This document shows positions 34,164-42,728 of a stretch of DNA of 64,000 nt, in pieces. A program made the translations under genes and the position numbers. The notes beneath the pieces were generated by a model. It searched no databases, was not told the origin of the DNA, and saw only the letters and a program-made list of their open reading frames with translations. Where the stretch lies: the NCBI RefSeq assembly GCF_029626225.1, contig NZ_JARUBP010000001.1, positions 2,604,001-2,668,000 of the forward strand, written 5' to 3'. The first letter of the stretch is position 1. Every line of letters starts with the position of its first letter. Source of the DNA: Asanoa sp. WMMD1127. Its GTDB lineage: Bacteria; Actinomycetota; Actinomycetes; Mycobacteriales; Micromonosporaceae.

Positions 34164-35273
34164 TCATGGTCGCACCGCGAGGAACACGAACGCGGCCAGC
34201 AGAGAAAGGTGCACGCCGCCCTGCAGCGGATTCGCCCGCCCCGGCACGACGGTCAGGATGCTGACCAGCACGGTCAGGGCCAGCAGCACGAGCTGGGTCG
34301 CCGGCAGGCCGAGCGTGAGCGGACCGTCCAGCCAGATCGACGCGACGGCGATCGCGGGGATGGTCAGGCCGATGCTGGCCATCGCCGACCCGTACGAGAG
34401 GTTGAGGGCGGTCTGCACGCGGTCGCGCAGGGCCGCCCGGACCGCGGCGAGCGTCTCCGGCAGCAGCACGAGCAGCGCGATCACCACGCCGACCACGGTG
34501 GGCGGGAAGCCGACCGCCGCGACGCCGCGCTCGATCGTCGGCGACACCGACTTGGCGTTGCCGACGACGGCGATCAGGGCCACCACGAGCAGGCTGAGGC
34601 TGATCAGCGCGGCCCGGGTGCTCGGCGGGTCGGCGTGCTCCTCGGCGTCGACGACGTCGCCGCTGGTGGTGATCGGCAGGAAGTAGTCGCGGTGCCGGAC
34701 GGTCTGCACCGCGACGAACAGGCCGTAGAGGCCGAGCGAGGCGACGGCGGCGAAGGTGAGCTGGGCGGGGGAGAACTCCGGGCCGGGCTCGCTGGTGGTG
34801 AACGTCGGGAACACCAGGCTGAGCGTGGCCAGGGTCGCGACGGTGGCGAGCGCGCCGCCGGTGCCCTCGGGGTTGAACACGGCGACCCGGCGGCGCAGGG
34901 CCCCGACCAGCAGGCAGAGGCCGACGATCCCGTTACAGGTGATCATCACGGCTGAGAACACGGTGTCGCGGGCGAGGGTGGCGGTCTTCTCGGGCGTACC
35001 GCTGATCATCAGGGTGACGATCAGCGCGACCTCGATGAAGGTGACGGCGACGGCGAGCACGAGGGAGCCGAACGGCTCACCGACGCGAGCGGCGATGACC
35101 TCGGCGTGGTGCACGGCAGCGAGGACGGCGCCGGCCAGGCAGACGGCGACCACCCCGACCATCCAACCGGCGAGGTCGCGGTTCCAACTGAGGAAAAGCA
35201 CGACCAGCGCGATGACGGGTACGCTGACCGTCCAGTTTGTCAGGTATGTGCGTCTGGTAACTCCTGCTGCCAT
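34164..35273 (-). CDS. chaA: Calcium/proton antiporter (ChaA/CAX family)
   Basis: 369 residues with about 11 hydrophobic segments and the two alpha repeats of the cation exchanger family: GEPFGSLVLAVAVTFIEVALI (about 66-86) and LLVLLPETLAAVRAALRD (about 268-285), each with the key acidic residue. It exchanges Ca2+ (or Na+/K+) for H+ across the membrane. It lies between two esterase-fold genes with gaps of 22 and 19 bp. Confidence 0.9.
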   Translation of the reverse strand: MAAGVTRRTYLTNWTVSVPVIALVVLFLSWNRDLAGWMVGVVAVCLAGAVLAAVHHAEVIAARVGEPFGSLVLAVAVTFIEVALIVTLMISGTPEKTATLARDTVFSAVMITCNGIVGLCLLVGALRRRVAVFNPEGTGGALATVATLATLSLVFPTFTTSEPGPEFSPAQLTFAAVASLGLYGLFVAVQTVRHRDYFLPITTSGDVVDAEEHADPPSTRAALISLSLLVVALIAVVGNAKSVSPTIERGVAAVGFPPTVVGVVIALLVLLPETLAAVRAALRDRVQTALNLSYGSAMASIGLTIPAIAVASIWLDGPLTLGLPATQLVLLALTVLVSILTVVPGRANPLQGGVHLSLLAAFVFLAVRP

Positions 35274-35295
35274 GCGTTCAAAGGTGCCAGACGTT

Positions 35296-36093
35296 TCACG
35301 TTGCCTTCGGCGTCGGCGCCTTCGGCCTCGTCAGCATCGACCCGATGAACCGGAAGGCGTCGGGGATCTCGCTCCGCCAGTAGCTCATGTTGTGGCCGCC
35401 CTCGTCGTAGCCGCCGGCGATCGGGGGCAGGGGTAGCGCCAGCTGGAACGCGCGGACGTTTTCCAGGAGCCGGTCGTCGAGCCCGCACCAGAGGCCGAGG
35501 GGGTGGTTGCGCAGCCGGCCGACGCCTTCGAAGACGTCGTCACCGGGCGCGATGGCCGGGGAAAAGGCGGCGGTCGCGCGGACGAACCCACGGAAGGTCT
35601 GCGCCAGCCGCAACGCCCCGGCGCCACCCATCGACCAGCCCCACACCGCGAGCCGGCTGATGTCGAAACCGCGTTCGGCACACCAGTTCGGGATCTCCTC
35701 GTACGCCATCCGCTGTGGATCGTCGCCCTCGTGCGGCCGCCAGCCGCGCCGCCCGCCGTCGGCCCCCGCCAGCACGAACGGCGGCGCGCCTTTCTCGACG
35801 ACCCGGGTCAGCGCGCGCCCGAACCCGAGGTCGGCGAAGTCCTCGGGCCGCCGCGAGGCCCCGTGCAGCACGATGCAGACGGGCAGCCCCTTGCCGTCGC
35901 CGTGCCCGGCCGGGACGGCGGTGTAGAAGTCGACGGCCTTGCCGCGGGATCTGGACTGCCTGCGCTCGAGCCGCTCATCCCCGGCGGCGGCCTCGGCCTG
36001 GGCGGTGCCGGCGCTGGAAAGCCCACTCACCGCCGCCACCCCGATCCCGGCAGCGGAGGCCACAACACCTTTGAACAACGTCCGACGTCTCAC
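35296..36093 (-). CDS. Tat-exported esterase-family hydrolase
   Basis: 265 residues starting at the GTG 36091-36093. The N-terminus VRRRTLFKGVV with a following hydrophobic stretch and AQA site is a twin-arginine signal. The mature part is an alpha/beta hydrolase with VLHGASRRPEDF (oxyanion region), elbow WGWSMGGAGALRL (Ser about 146) and His in EGGHNMSYW. It is likely secreted folded. An upstream TTG (36105) is possible. It heads the run of five same-strand genes (esterase, ChaA, esterase, esterase, ATP-grasp). Confidence 0.83.
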   Translation of the reverse strand: MRRRTLFKGVVASAAGIGVAAVSGLSSAGTAQAEAAAGDERLERRQSRSRGKAVDFYTAVPAGHGDGKGLPVCIVLHGASRRPEDFADLGFGRALTRVVEKGAPPFVLAGADGGRRGWRPHEGDDPQRMAYEEIPNWCAERGFDISRLAVWGWSMGGAGALRLAQTFRGFVRATAAFSPAIAPGDDVFEGVGRLRNHPLGLWCGLDDRLLENVRAFQLALPLPPIAGGYDEGGHNMSYWRSEIPDAFRFIGSMLTRPKAPTPKAT

Positions 36094-36348
36094 ATCACTG
36101 ATCAACGCCTCGCCATGAGGTGCCGTTATGCACCGATTTGGACGGTCTCGCGGGAAGGCCGAGTGCACTGAAACGGCGTCGACATCACCGGCCGAGTCGG
36201 GCCAGCTAGGAATGCCGGTCGCGAAGGAGAGATGCGCCAAAAGATCGTCGGTCGTATCTGAACGGGACGGAAACTGCGACGTGCTGGCCAACCGATCGGG
36301 CGTAGGTGCCTGTGTTCGTCCGTTGGTCTCGACTCGCATAATGCGGCG
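36094..36348. other. Divergent intergenic region, AT-richer than average
   Basis: 255 bp before the restriction gene. CATAAT (about 36337-36342) lies 6 bp before the ATG at 36349 and is a good -10 box for a leaderless transcript. Base composition falls toward the restriction gene. No other structure seen. Confidence 0.5.
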
Positions 36349-36789
36349 ATGGAGCGCAAGGTCAGGATGTTGGAAGTGTTTCGCTACGCCCAGGGCGCCA
36401 ATCGCATCGATGTGCTCATCGACGGCTACCCGAATCATCACTTCGTCACCGCCAGCCCCGGGGTCTCGCAAGCCAAGATCATGCTCGAGCGGGGCATCAA
36501 CCCCTCGGCCAGGATCACCGGCCCCGACGGTATACGTCGTCCGGTCATCGCCATCCGGTCGAGCCCATGGAAGGCAGGACACGCGACCAATCCCTGGCAT
36601 GACGAGTTCGACCTCGACCACGGGCACGTGCGCTACTTCGGCGACCACAAGCCAGGCATAGTCGGCATGCCTGGCGTCACGGCCGGCAACGGAGCGCTGC
36701 TGCAAGCCTGGGAGCAACATGGCGCGCCAAGCGAAGCGGAGCGCCGACTAGCCCCGCCGCTCCTGCTCTACCGGTCAATCACGGTGTAG
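36349..36789 (+). CDS. N-terminal part of a split AspBHI-like restriction endonuclease
   Basis: 146 residues with the sequence style of the RE_AspBHI_N domain, the DNA-recognition half of modification-dependent type IV-like enzymes: NRIDVLIDG near the start, GHVRYFGDHKPG and GNGALLQAWEQHGAP near the end. It ends at an in-frame TAG (36787-36789). The next gene is in the same frame, starts 15 bp later and supplies the expected catalytic half, so together (36349-37668) they look like one gene of about 440 codons interrupted by a nonsense codon. Codon use is less GC-biased than the neighbours, a sign of transfer. Confidence 0.75.
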   Translation: MERKVRMLEVFRYAQGANRIDVLIDGYPNHHFVTASPGVSQAKIMLERGINPSARITGPDGIRRPVIAIRSSPWKAGHATNPWHDEFDLDHGHVRYFGDHKPGIVGMPGVTAGNGALLQAWEQHGAPSEAERRLAPPLLLYRSITV

Positions 36790-36804
36790 CGGGGCGGCCA
36801 GTCC

Positions 36805-37668
36805 GTGCCCAAGGGACACGTCGAATTCTGCGGTGTCGCTGTCATCGAGCGACTCGAGTACGTCATCCAGCGTGACGCTGCAAGTGGATCAAGCTTTCCG
36901 AATCTCGTACTCGATCTCGCGGTTCTGGACCTGGCCGATCGGGGGGACGGTATGGATTTCCGCTGGATCGACGATTACCGCAACCCCATCCTGACGTCCG
37001 TCGAAAGGTTGCGGCATGCTCCGGAATCCTGGAGGCGCTGGGTCGTCGAGGGGCGTGGCGCGATACCGCAGATCAGACGTCGAGTTGTCAGCTCACGAGT
37101 GAGGTCGACAAGTGACCAGCTGCCACTGCCCGGGTCCAAGGAGGAGGCCATCCTCGAGAAGCTCTATCACCACTTTGACGGCCGCAAGCATGCCTTCGAG
37201 CTGCTTGCCGCGCGGCTGGCGTCGCGGATTCTCGGGGGCTCGGGGGCGGTGTACCGCGACGGCTGGCTTACCCGGTCCGGTGGGGACGGCGGAGTTGATT
37301 TTGTAGGTCGCCTTGACGTCGGGACGACTGGCAGCAACACTCCCTTGGTCGTGCTTGGGCAAGCGAAATGTGTGTCTTCCAAGACTTCGATCGGCGCTGA
37401 TCAGGTTGCTCGCGTGGTGGCGCGGCTGCGTCGCGGGTGGATCGGCGTCTACGTGACGACCGGCGTCTTCTCCAGGCAGGCCCAGATCGAGATCATCGAT
37501 GATCAGTATCCGTTGGTGCTTGTCAACGGCCGCGAGCTGGTGGAACAGGTGGTTCAGCTCGCGGCGACCGACCACGGCACCGACATCGACGCATTGCTCA
37601 GCCGCATCACCGACGAGTATGAAGGTGCGGTGACCCACCGCCGGCCTGAGGAGATCCTGTTCGCCTAG
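36805..37668 (+). CDS. C-terminal (Mrr-like nuclease) part of a split AspBHI-like restriction endonuclease
   Basis: 287 residues from GTG 36805. It begins with KGHVEFCGVAVIERLEYV and FPNLVLDLAVLDL, which read as the continuation of the preceding recognition domain, then a linker and an Mrr-type PD-(D/E)xK nuclease: GGDGGVDFVG gives the Asp, and LGQAKC gives the Gln-x-Lys. The catalytic residues are intact. Alone it lacks most of the recognition domain. It could be made by reinitiation after the TAG, by readthrough, or be a dead remnant. No cognate methyltransferase is nearby, as expected for an enzyme that cuts modified DNA. Confidence 0.78.
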   Translation: MPKGHVEFCGVAVIERLEYVIQRDAASGSSFPNLVLDLAVLDLADRGDGMDFRWIDDYRNPILTSVERLRHAPESWRRWVVEGRGAIPQIRRRVVSSRVRSTSDQLPLPGSKEEAILEKLYHHFDGRKHAFELLAARLASRILGGSGAVYRDGWLTRSGGDGGVDFVGRLDVGTTGSNTPLVVLGQAKCVSSKTSIGADQVARVVARLRRGWIGVYVTTGVFSRQAQIEIIDDQYPLVLVNGRELVEQVVQLAATDHGTDIDALLSRITDEYEGAVTHRRPEEILFA

Positions 37669-37761
37669 GGCGGGATGTCCCTAAACTCGACCCTTCACCT
37701 GACCCTCATCGGGAGCTTTGAGGGTTCAGCCCGCGTCTATGCGGACCATAGTCTGCCGTCC

Positions 37762-40700
37762 ATGTTGGGCATCCCTCGTGCCGGGCGGCGTCGCTCGGCG
37801 GCTGCGCTGGTCGCTGCGGCGACCCTGTCCGCCTTCACCTTGACCAGCGCGCACGCGCAGGCCGCACCACCCGTGGCGGCCGCGGCGGCGGGCGCGCCGA
37901 CGCAGACCTATCTCGTGCAGACCACCGACGCGCCGGCCGCCACCTACAACGGTGGTGTGGCGGGCCTGGCGCCCACCCGCGCCGCGGCCGGTGGCAAGCT
38001 CGACGCCACCGACAAGAGCGTGAAGGCGTACCGCCAGCATCTGGCGCAGGCCAAGAACCGCGTGCTCGACCGGGCCGGGGTGAGTGCCAGCAAGGTCAAG
38101 TTCGACTACACGCTGGTGTTCGCCGGGTTCTCCGCCGAGCTGACCGCGGCCGAGGCCGAGCGGCTCAAGCGGACGCCGGGGGTGGCCCACGTCTGGAAGA
38201 ACGAGATCGTGCACGCCGAGACGTTCACGACGCCCGAGTTCGTCGGGCTCGACGGGCGTGACGGGGCCTGGCGCAAGCAGTTCGGGAGTCCCGAGCGGGC
38301 CGGCGAGGGCATGATCATCGGCGTCATCGACTCCGGCTTCTGGCCCGAGAACCCGAGCTTCGGGCCGCTGCCGACGCCGCGCCGCGACCAGGCGACGATC
38401 GACGCCAAGTGGAACGGCAGCTGTGACCCGGGCATCGAGCGGCCGGTGTCCTGCAACAACAAGGTCATCGGCGCCCGGTGGTACGCGTCCAACAACATCT
38501 CCAAGGCCAACCCGGGTGAGTTCGACTCGCCGCGGGACTACTACGGCCACGGCTCGCACACCGCCAGCACCGCCGGCGGCAACCACAACGTGACCGCGAC
38601 CATCAACGGCGCCGTCGCCGGTGTCATCTCCGGCATGGCCCCGGCCGCCCGGCTCTCGATCTACAAGGTGTTGTACGCGAACGCGGCCGGCACCCAGTCC
38701 GTCGGCAACAGCGTCGACATCGTCAAGGCGATCGACCAGGCCGTGGCCGACGGCGTCGACGTGATCAACTACTCGATCGGCGACAACAACGACAGCTTCG
38801 GCGCCGTCGAGCTCAGCTTCCTCAACGCCGCCAACGCCGGTGTGTTCGTCGCGGCGTCGGCCGGCAACAGCGGGCCCGGCGCGTCCACTGTCGACAACGG
38901 CATGCCGTGGACGACGACCGTCGCGGCCGGCACCCACGACCGCTCGGCCACCAAGACCCTGACGCTGGGCAACGGCGAGGTCTTCGACGGCGTCGGCACC
39001 GGTCCCACCGCGGTGACCGCCCCGGTCGTCGACGCCCGCGCCAGCGGCCTGCCCGGCACCGCCGAACTCGCGGCGGCGCAGTGCATCAGCACCCCGCCCA
39101 CGCTCGACCCGGCCAAGGTGACCGGCAAGATCGTGCTCTGCGAGCGCGGCAACAACAACCGCGTCGACAAGAGCCTCGCCGTCAAGAACGCCGGCGGCGT
39201 CGGCATGATCCTGTTCAACCCGACGCAAAACACGCTCAACGCGGACTACCACGCGGTGCCGTCGATCCACGTCGACCAGAACGCGGGCGCGGCCGTCAAG
39301 GCGTACCTCGCCGCCGGTGGCACCCCCACCGCCACCATCTCCGCGGCCAGCAACGCGAAGGTCCGCGCCCCCGTGGTCGCCACCTTCTCCAGTCGTGGCC
39401 CCGGCACCTCCAGCGGCGGTGACCTGCTCAAGCCCGACATCATGGCGCCGGGCGTCGACGTGGTCGCCGCGACCGGACCCGACAGCCACAACGGCAACCT
39501 GTGGGACACCAACAGCGGCACCTCGATGGCCAGCCCGCACATCGCCGGCATCGGCGCGCTGATCAAGGCCAAGCACCCGAACTGGTCGCCGATGATGGTC
39601 AAGTCGGCGCTGATGACCACGGCCGGCGTGCGCGACAACGAGGGCCAGCCGATCCAGGACGAGGCCGACAGCAGCGACGCCAACCCGCTGGAGATGGGCG
39701 CGGGCCAGGTCGCCGCCAAGAAGGCGTTCGACCCCGGCCTGGTGTACGACTCGGGGCTGACCCAGTGGCTGCAGTACTCGTGCGGCATCGGCGTGCACCT
39801 CACCTCGGGCGGCCAGGACGTCTGCCCGAGCGTCGGCACCGTCGACCCGAGCGACTTCAACAGCCCGTCGCTGGCCGTGGGCGACCTGGCCGGCAAGCAG
39901 ACCCTGACCCGCACGGTGACCAACGTCAGCAAGCTGCCGGCCCTCTACCTGCCGACCGTGCAGGCGCCGGCGGGCTTCAAGGTGGACGTCTCGCCGAAGA
40001 TCATCGCGCTGCTGCCGGGCAAGAAGCAGACGTTCAAGGTGACGATCACGCGTACGACCGCCGCCTTCGGTGAATGGTCCTTCGGCTCGCTGCGCTGGCG
40101 CGACCTGCTCGGCCACGACGTGCGCAGCGCCATCGCGGTCCGGCCGGTGCCGGTCGCGGCGCCGCTGGAGGAGAGTGGGACCGGCGTCTCCGGCCAGGTC
40201 ACGCTGCCGGTGACGGCGGGCTACTCCGGCACGCTCGAGGCGGCCGGCCACGGCCTGGTCGCCGCGAAGGTCGACCAGTGGAACCTGACGCCGAACCCGG
40301 CGACGGCGTTCAACGTCAACGCGCCGGCGACGGCGAGCGACACCGTCTCGGTGACGGTCGACGTGCCGGCCGGCACCAAGGTCGCCCGGTTCGCGACGTT
40401 CGACGCGGACTACCCAGCCGGGACCGACATCGACGTGTTCGTCTACCAGCAGGGTGCCAACGGCGCCCTGACGCTGGCCGGGCAGAGCGCGAGCGGCACG
40501 TCGGAGGAGTCGGTGACGGTCACCGAGCCCGGCACGTACGTCGTCTTCGTCGACCTCTTCGCCGCACCCAGCGCCGTCGACGTCAAGCTCGACAGCTGGG
40601 TCGTCCCGTCCGGCAACGCCGGCAACCTGACCGTCACCCCGCCCAGCCAGCCGGTCACGGTCGGCGGCGCGGCCACGGTCACGGCGTCGTGGAGCGGCCT

Positions 40701-40788
40701 GTCCGCGGGGCAGCGCTACCTCGGCGTCGTCGAGTACACCGACGGCACCACCATCTTGGGGACCACCAATCTCCTAGTAGTGGCGTAG
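37762..40788 (+). CDS. Large secreted subtilisin-like serine protease (S8)
   Basis: 1008 residues. Signal peptide (1-34, ending AHAQA), inhibitor I9 propeptide (about 45-150), then the S8 domain with catalytic Asp in VIDSGF (about 190), His in GHGSHTAS (about 266) and Ser in SGTSMASPH (about 588). A PA (protease-associated) domain is inserted between His and Ser (about 395-510), and Fn3-like domains follow (about 690-1008). This is the cucumisin-like layout found in plants and actinomycetes. It degrades extracellular protein. ATG 37762 is chosen because the signal peptide begins there; the frame is open further upstream. Confidence 0.93.
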   Translation: MLGIPRAGRRRSAAALVAAATLSAFTLTSAHAQAAPPVAAAAAGAPTQTYLVQTTDAPAATYNGGVAGLAPTRAAAGGKLDATDKSVKAYRQHLAQAKNRVLDRAGVSASKVKFDYTLVFAGFSAELTAAEAERLKRTPGVAHVWKNEIVHAETFTTPEFVGLDGRDGAWRKQFGSPERAGEGMIIGVIDSGFWPENPSFGPLPTPRRDQATIDAKWNGSCDPGIERPVSCNNKVIGARWYASNNISKANPGEFDSPRDYYGHGSHTASTAGGNHNVTATINGAVAGVISGMAPAARLSIYKVLYANAAGTQSVGNSVDIVKAIDQAVADGVDVINYSIGDNNDSFGAVELSFLNAANAGVFVAASAGNSGPGASTVDNGMPWTTTVAAGTHDRSATKTLTLGNGEVFDGVGTGPTAVTAPVVDARASGLPGTAELAAAQCISTPPTLDPAKVTGKIVLCERGNNNRVDKSLAVKNAGGVGMILFNPTQNTLNADYHAVPSIHVDQNAGAAVKAYLAAGGTPTATISAASNAKVRAPVVATFSSRGPGTSSGGDLLKPDIMAPGVDVVAATGPDSHNGNLWDTNSGTSMASPHIAGIGALIKAKHPNWSPMMVKSALMTTAGVRDNEGQPIQDEADSSDANPLEMGAGQVAAKKAFDPGLVYDSGLTQWLQYSCGIGVHLTSGGQDVCPSVGTVDPSDFNSPSLAVGDLAGKQTLTRTVTNVSKLPALYLPTVQAPAGFKVDVSPKIIALLPGKKQTFKVTITRTTAAFGEWSFGSLRWRDLLGHDVRSAIAVRPVPVAAPLEESGTGVSGQVTLPVTAGYSGTLEAAGHGLVAAKVDQWNLTPNPATAFNVNAPATASDTVSVTVDVPAGTKVARFATFDADYPAGTDIDVFVYQQGANGALTLAGQSASGTSEESVTVTEPGTYVVFVDLFAAPSAVDVKLDSWVVPSGNAGNLTVTPPSQPVTVGGAATVTASWSGLSAGQRYLGVVEYTDGTTILGTTNLLVVA

Positions 40789-40796
40789 CCCAGGGT

Positions 40797-40834
40797 GCGA
40801 AAGGACGCCCCGGTTCTCCGGGGCGTCCTTTCGC
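40797..40834 (+). terminator. Strong rho-independent-type terminator after the subtilase
   Basis: GCGAAAGGACGCCCCGG, loop TTCT, CCGGGGCGTCCTTTCGC: a perfect 17-bp stem starting 8 bp after the stop. There is no long T run, as is common in actinomycetes. The AAAGG/CCTTT part of the stem means it may work in both directions. Confidence 0.88.
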
Positions 40835-40849
40835 TTATACGGTTCTTCG

Positions 40850-41377
40850 ATGGCGCTGGACATCTCGATCGCTCGCGACGCCGACGACGCGTTCGTCAAC
40901 CGCGTTGCCGAGTTGGTCAATCAGGTTTACGCCGATGCCGAGAAAGGGATCTGGCAGCCCGGTGCGCTGCGCACCAGCGTCGCCGAGATGGAGTCGGTGG
41001 TGCGGGCCGGCGAGCTGGCCGTCGCCCGGCTCGACGGCGAGCTGGTCGGCGCGGTGCGGCTGCAGCGGCTCGACAGCGGCGAGGGCGAGTTCGGGATGCT
41101 GGTCGCCGACCCGGCGCACCGGGGTCTCGGGATCGGGCGGGCCCTGGTCGCCTTCGCCGAGGACTGGGCCCGCGACCGCGGCCTGCCCACCATGCAGCTC
41201 GAGCTGCTCGTGCCGCGCGGCTGGACCCACCCGGTCAAGGAGTTCCTGCGCGACTGGTACACCCGGCTCGGCTACCGCGCGGTCCGCAGCGACCCGTTCG
41301 AGGAGGCGCACCCGGCGCTCCAGCCGCTCCTCGCCACCGGCTGCGACTTCGTCGTCTACCACAAACCGCTGCGTTGA
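40850..41377 (+). CDS. GNAT-family acetyltransferase
   Basis: 175 residues of the GNAT fold. The acetyl-CoA loop is HRGLGIGRALV (about 88-98), preceded by the strand GEFGMLVADP. Substrate unknown. A TATACG hexamer 8 bp before the ATG fits a leaderless -10 box right after the terminator. Confidence 0.87.
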   Translation: MALDISIARDADDAFVNRVAELVNQVYADAEKGIWQPGALRTSVAEMESVVRAGELAVARLDGELVGAVRLQRLDSGEGEFGMLVADPAHRGLGIGRALVAFAEDWARDRGLPTMQLELLVPRGWTHPVKEFLRDWYTRLGYRAVRSDPFEEAHPALQPLLATGCDFVVYHKPLR

Positions 41378-41421
41378 CCACTGCCGGCGAGGTGGGCGGC
41401 TACCGCTGGCGAAGGCGGCGG

Positions 41422-42645
41422 CTAGCCGGTGCGGAGGCGGCGGACCAGGGGGAGGGTGGCCGCCACGATGCGTTCGCGGTCATAGCAGACGCCCGCTTCG
41501 AAGCCGCCGTCGGACTCGCGGGCGAAGACCCCGCTCGCGTAGTGGCTGCCGATGAAGAGCACCGAGCGTTCGTGCGCCAGCGGGTCGTCCGCCGCCAGTG
41601 GTACGCCGCGGACCCGGCCCGCCGGGGCCACCGGCACGTCGCGGCCGAGCACGTAGACCTCGACGCCGCGGGTGGTGATGTAGCCGTACCGCAGCCGGGC
41701 CTCGTCGTCGAGGTTGCGGGCGTCCGCCAGGTTGACGACGAGGATGGCCGAGTCGTCGGTGTGCAGCGCCTGGTTCTCGATGTGGCCCGTCATCGCCGTG
41801 AGCAGCGCCTCGGTTATCGGGTTGGTCGGGTCCGTCTGGGAGAGCATCTCGAACGGCGTCGCCTCGGGCACCATCCGCGGCGTGACCCGGACCAGCTCGA
41901 CGGACGTGGTCGGCACCGACGTGGGCAGCGGTCCCGGCACACCGAAGTGGTAGCCCTGGGCCAGCGTCGCGCCGAGGGAGCGGGCGATCTGGAGGTGGTG
42001 CTCGTCCTCGATGCCCTCGGCGAGGATCTGCGCGCCGCTGCGGGCGGCCTCGTGCAGGACGGCATTGACCACATGGGACACCGCCCACGTCGGGGAGTGG
42101 GCCTGCACCACCGTACGATCGATCTTGATGATGTCGGGGTTGACCAACGGCATCGCAGCCAGGCTCGACGGTTCGATGCCGACGTCGTCGAGCGCCACCC
42201 GGGCCGACAGCCTGCGGGCCTGGATCACGGCGTCCATCAGCGCCGGCGGGTCCTGGGTCACCGCCCGCTCCGTGATCTCGATGACCACCTGACGCCGTTG
42301 CATGAGGTCCGCCAGCACGTCCAGCAGGCGCTGCCGGAACGGACCGCGCAGGGTGAACGGATCCATGTTGATGAACAGCGCGGCGTCGCCGAGGTTCGCC
42401 TCCAGGAAACGCTCGGCCGCCACGCCCGCGCACAACCAGTCGAGGTCCGGTGAGCGGCCCAACCGGGCCGCGGCGGCGAACAGGGCCGGCGCCGACTCGA
42501 ACTGGCCGCGCGGACCCCGCGCCAACGCCTCGAAGCCGACCACACTCCCGTCGGCGATCGAGACGACGGGCTGGAAAACCGGATAGATGGAGCGGTCCCG
42601 GAGGATCGCCTCGAACACGTCGTCCGGTGACGGCTGCGCACCCAT
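41422..42645 (-). CDS. Cyclic di-GMP phosphodiesterase: EAL plus C-terminal DICT-like domain
   Basis: 407 residues. The EAL domain (about 20-250) has the key residues GFEALARG (Glu), FINMDP (Asn), EITE, ALDDVG (Asp-Asp), IIKID (Lys) and AEGIED (Glu), so hydrolysis of c-di-GMP is expected. The C-terminal 140 residues resemble the DICT sensory domain (SVLFIGSHYASGVFARES), often paired with EAL in actinobacteria. No membrane segment. ATG 42643-42645 chosen; the frame is open upstream. Confidence 0.88.
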   Translation of the reverse strand: MGAQPSPDDVFEAILRDRSIYPVFQPVVSIADGSVVGFEALARGPRGQFESAPALFAAAARLGRSPDLDWLCAGVAAERFLEANLGDAALFINMDPFTLRGPFRQRLLDVLADLMQRRQVVIEITERAVTQDPPALMDAVIQARRLSARVALDDVGIEPSSLAAMPLVNPDIIKIDRTVVQAHSPTWAVSHVVNAVLHEAARSGAQILAEGIEDEHHLQIARSLGATLAQGYHFGVPGPLPTSVPTTSVELVRVTPRMVPEATPFEMLSQTDPTNPITEALLTAMTGHIENQALHTDDSAILVVNLADARNLDDEARLRYGYITTRGVEVYVLGRDVPVAPAGRVRGVPLAADDPLAHERSVLFIGSHYASGVFARESDGGFEAGVCYDRERIVAATLPLVRRLRTG

Positions 42646-42728
42646 GGCGACCAGGCCCCCTTGCGCGCCGGTGAAGACCTTCGCACTGGCGACGCTACCC
42701 AAGGGCCAGCCGCGGGTCCGGCGAATGG

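Noticed and set aside
37726-40251. 841-codon open frame on the minus strand
   Set aside because: Antisense shadow of the subtilase gene, which has all catalytic motifs.
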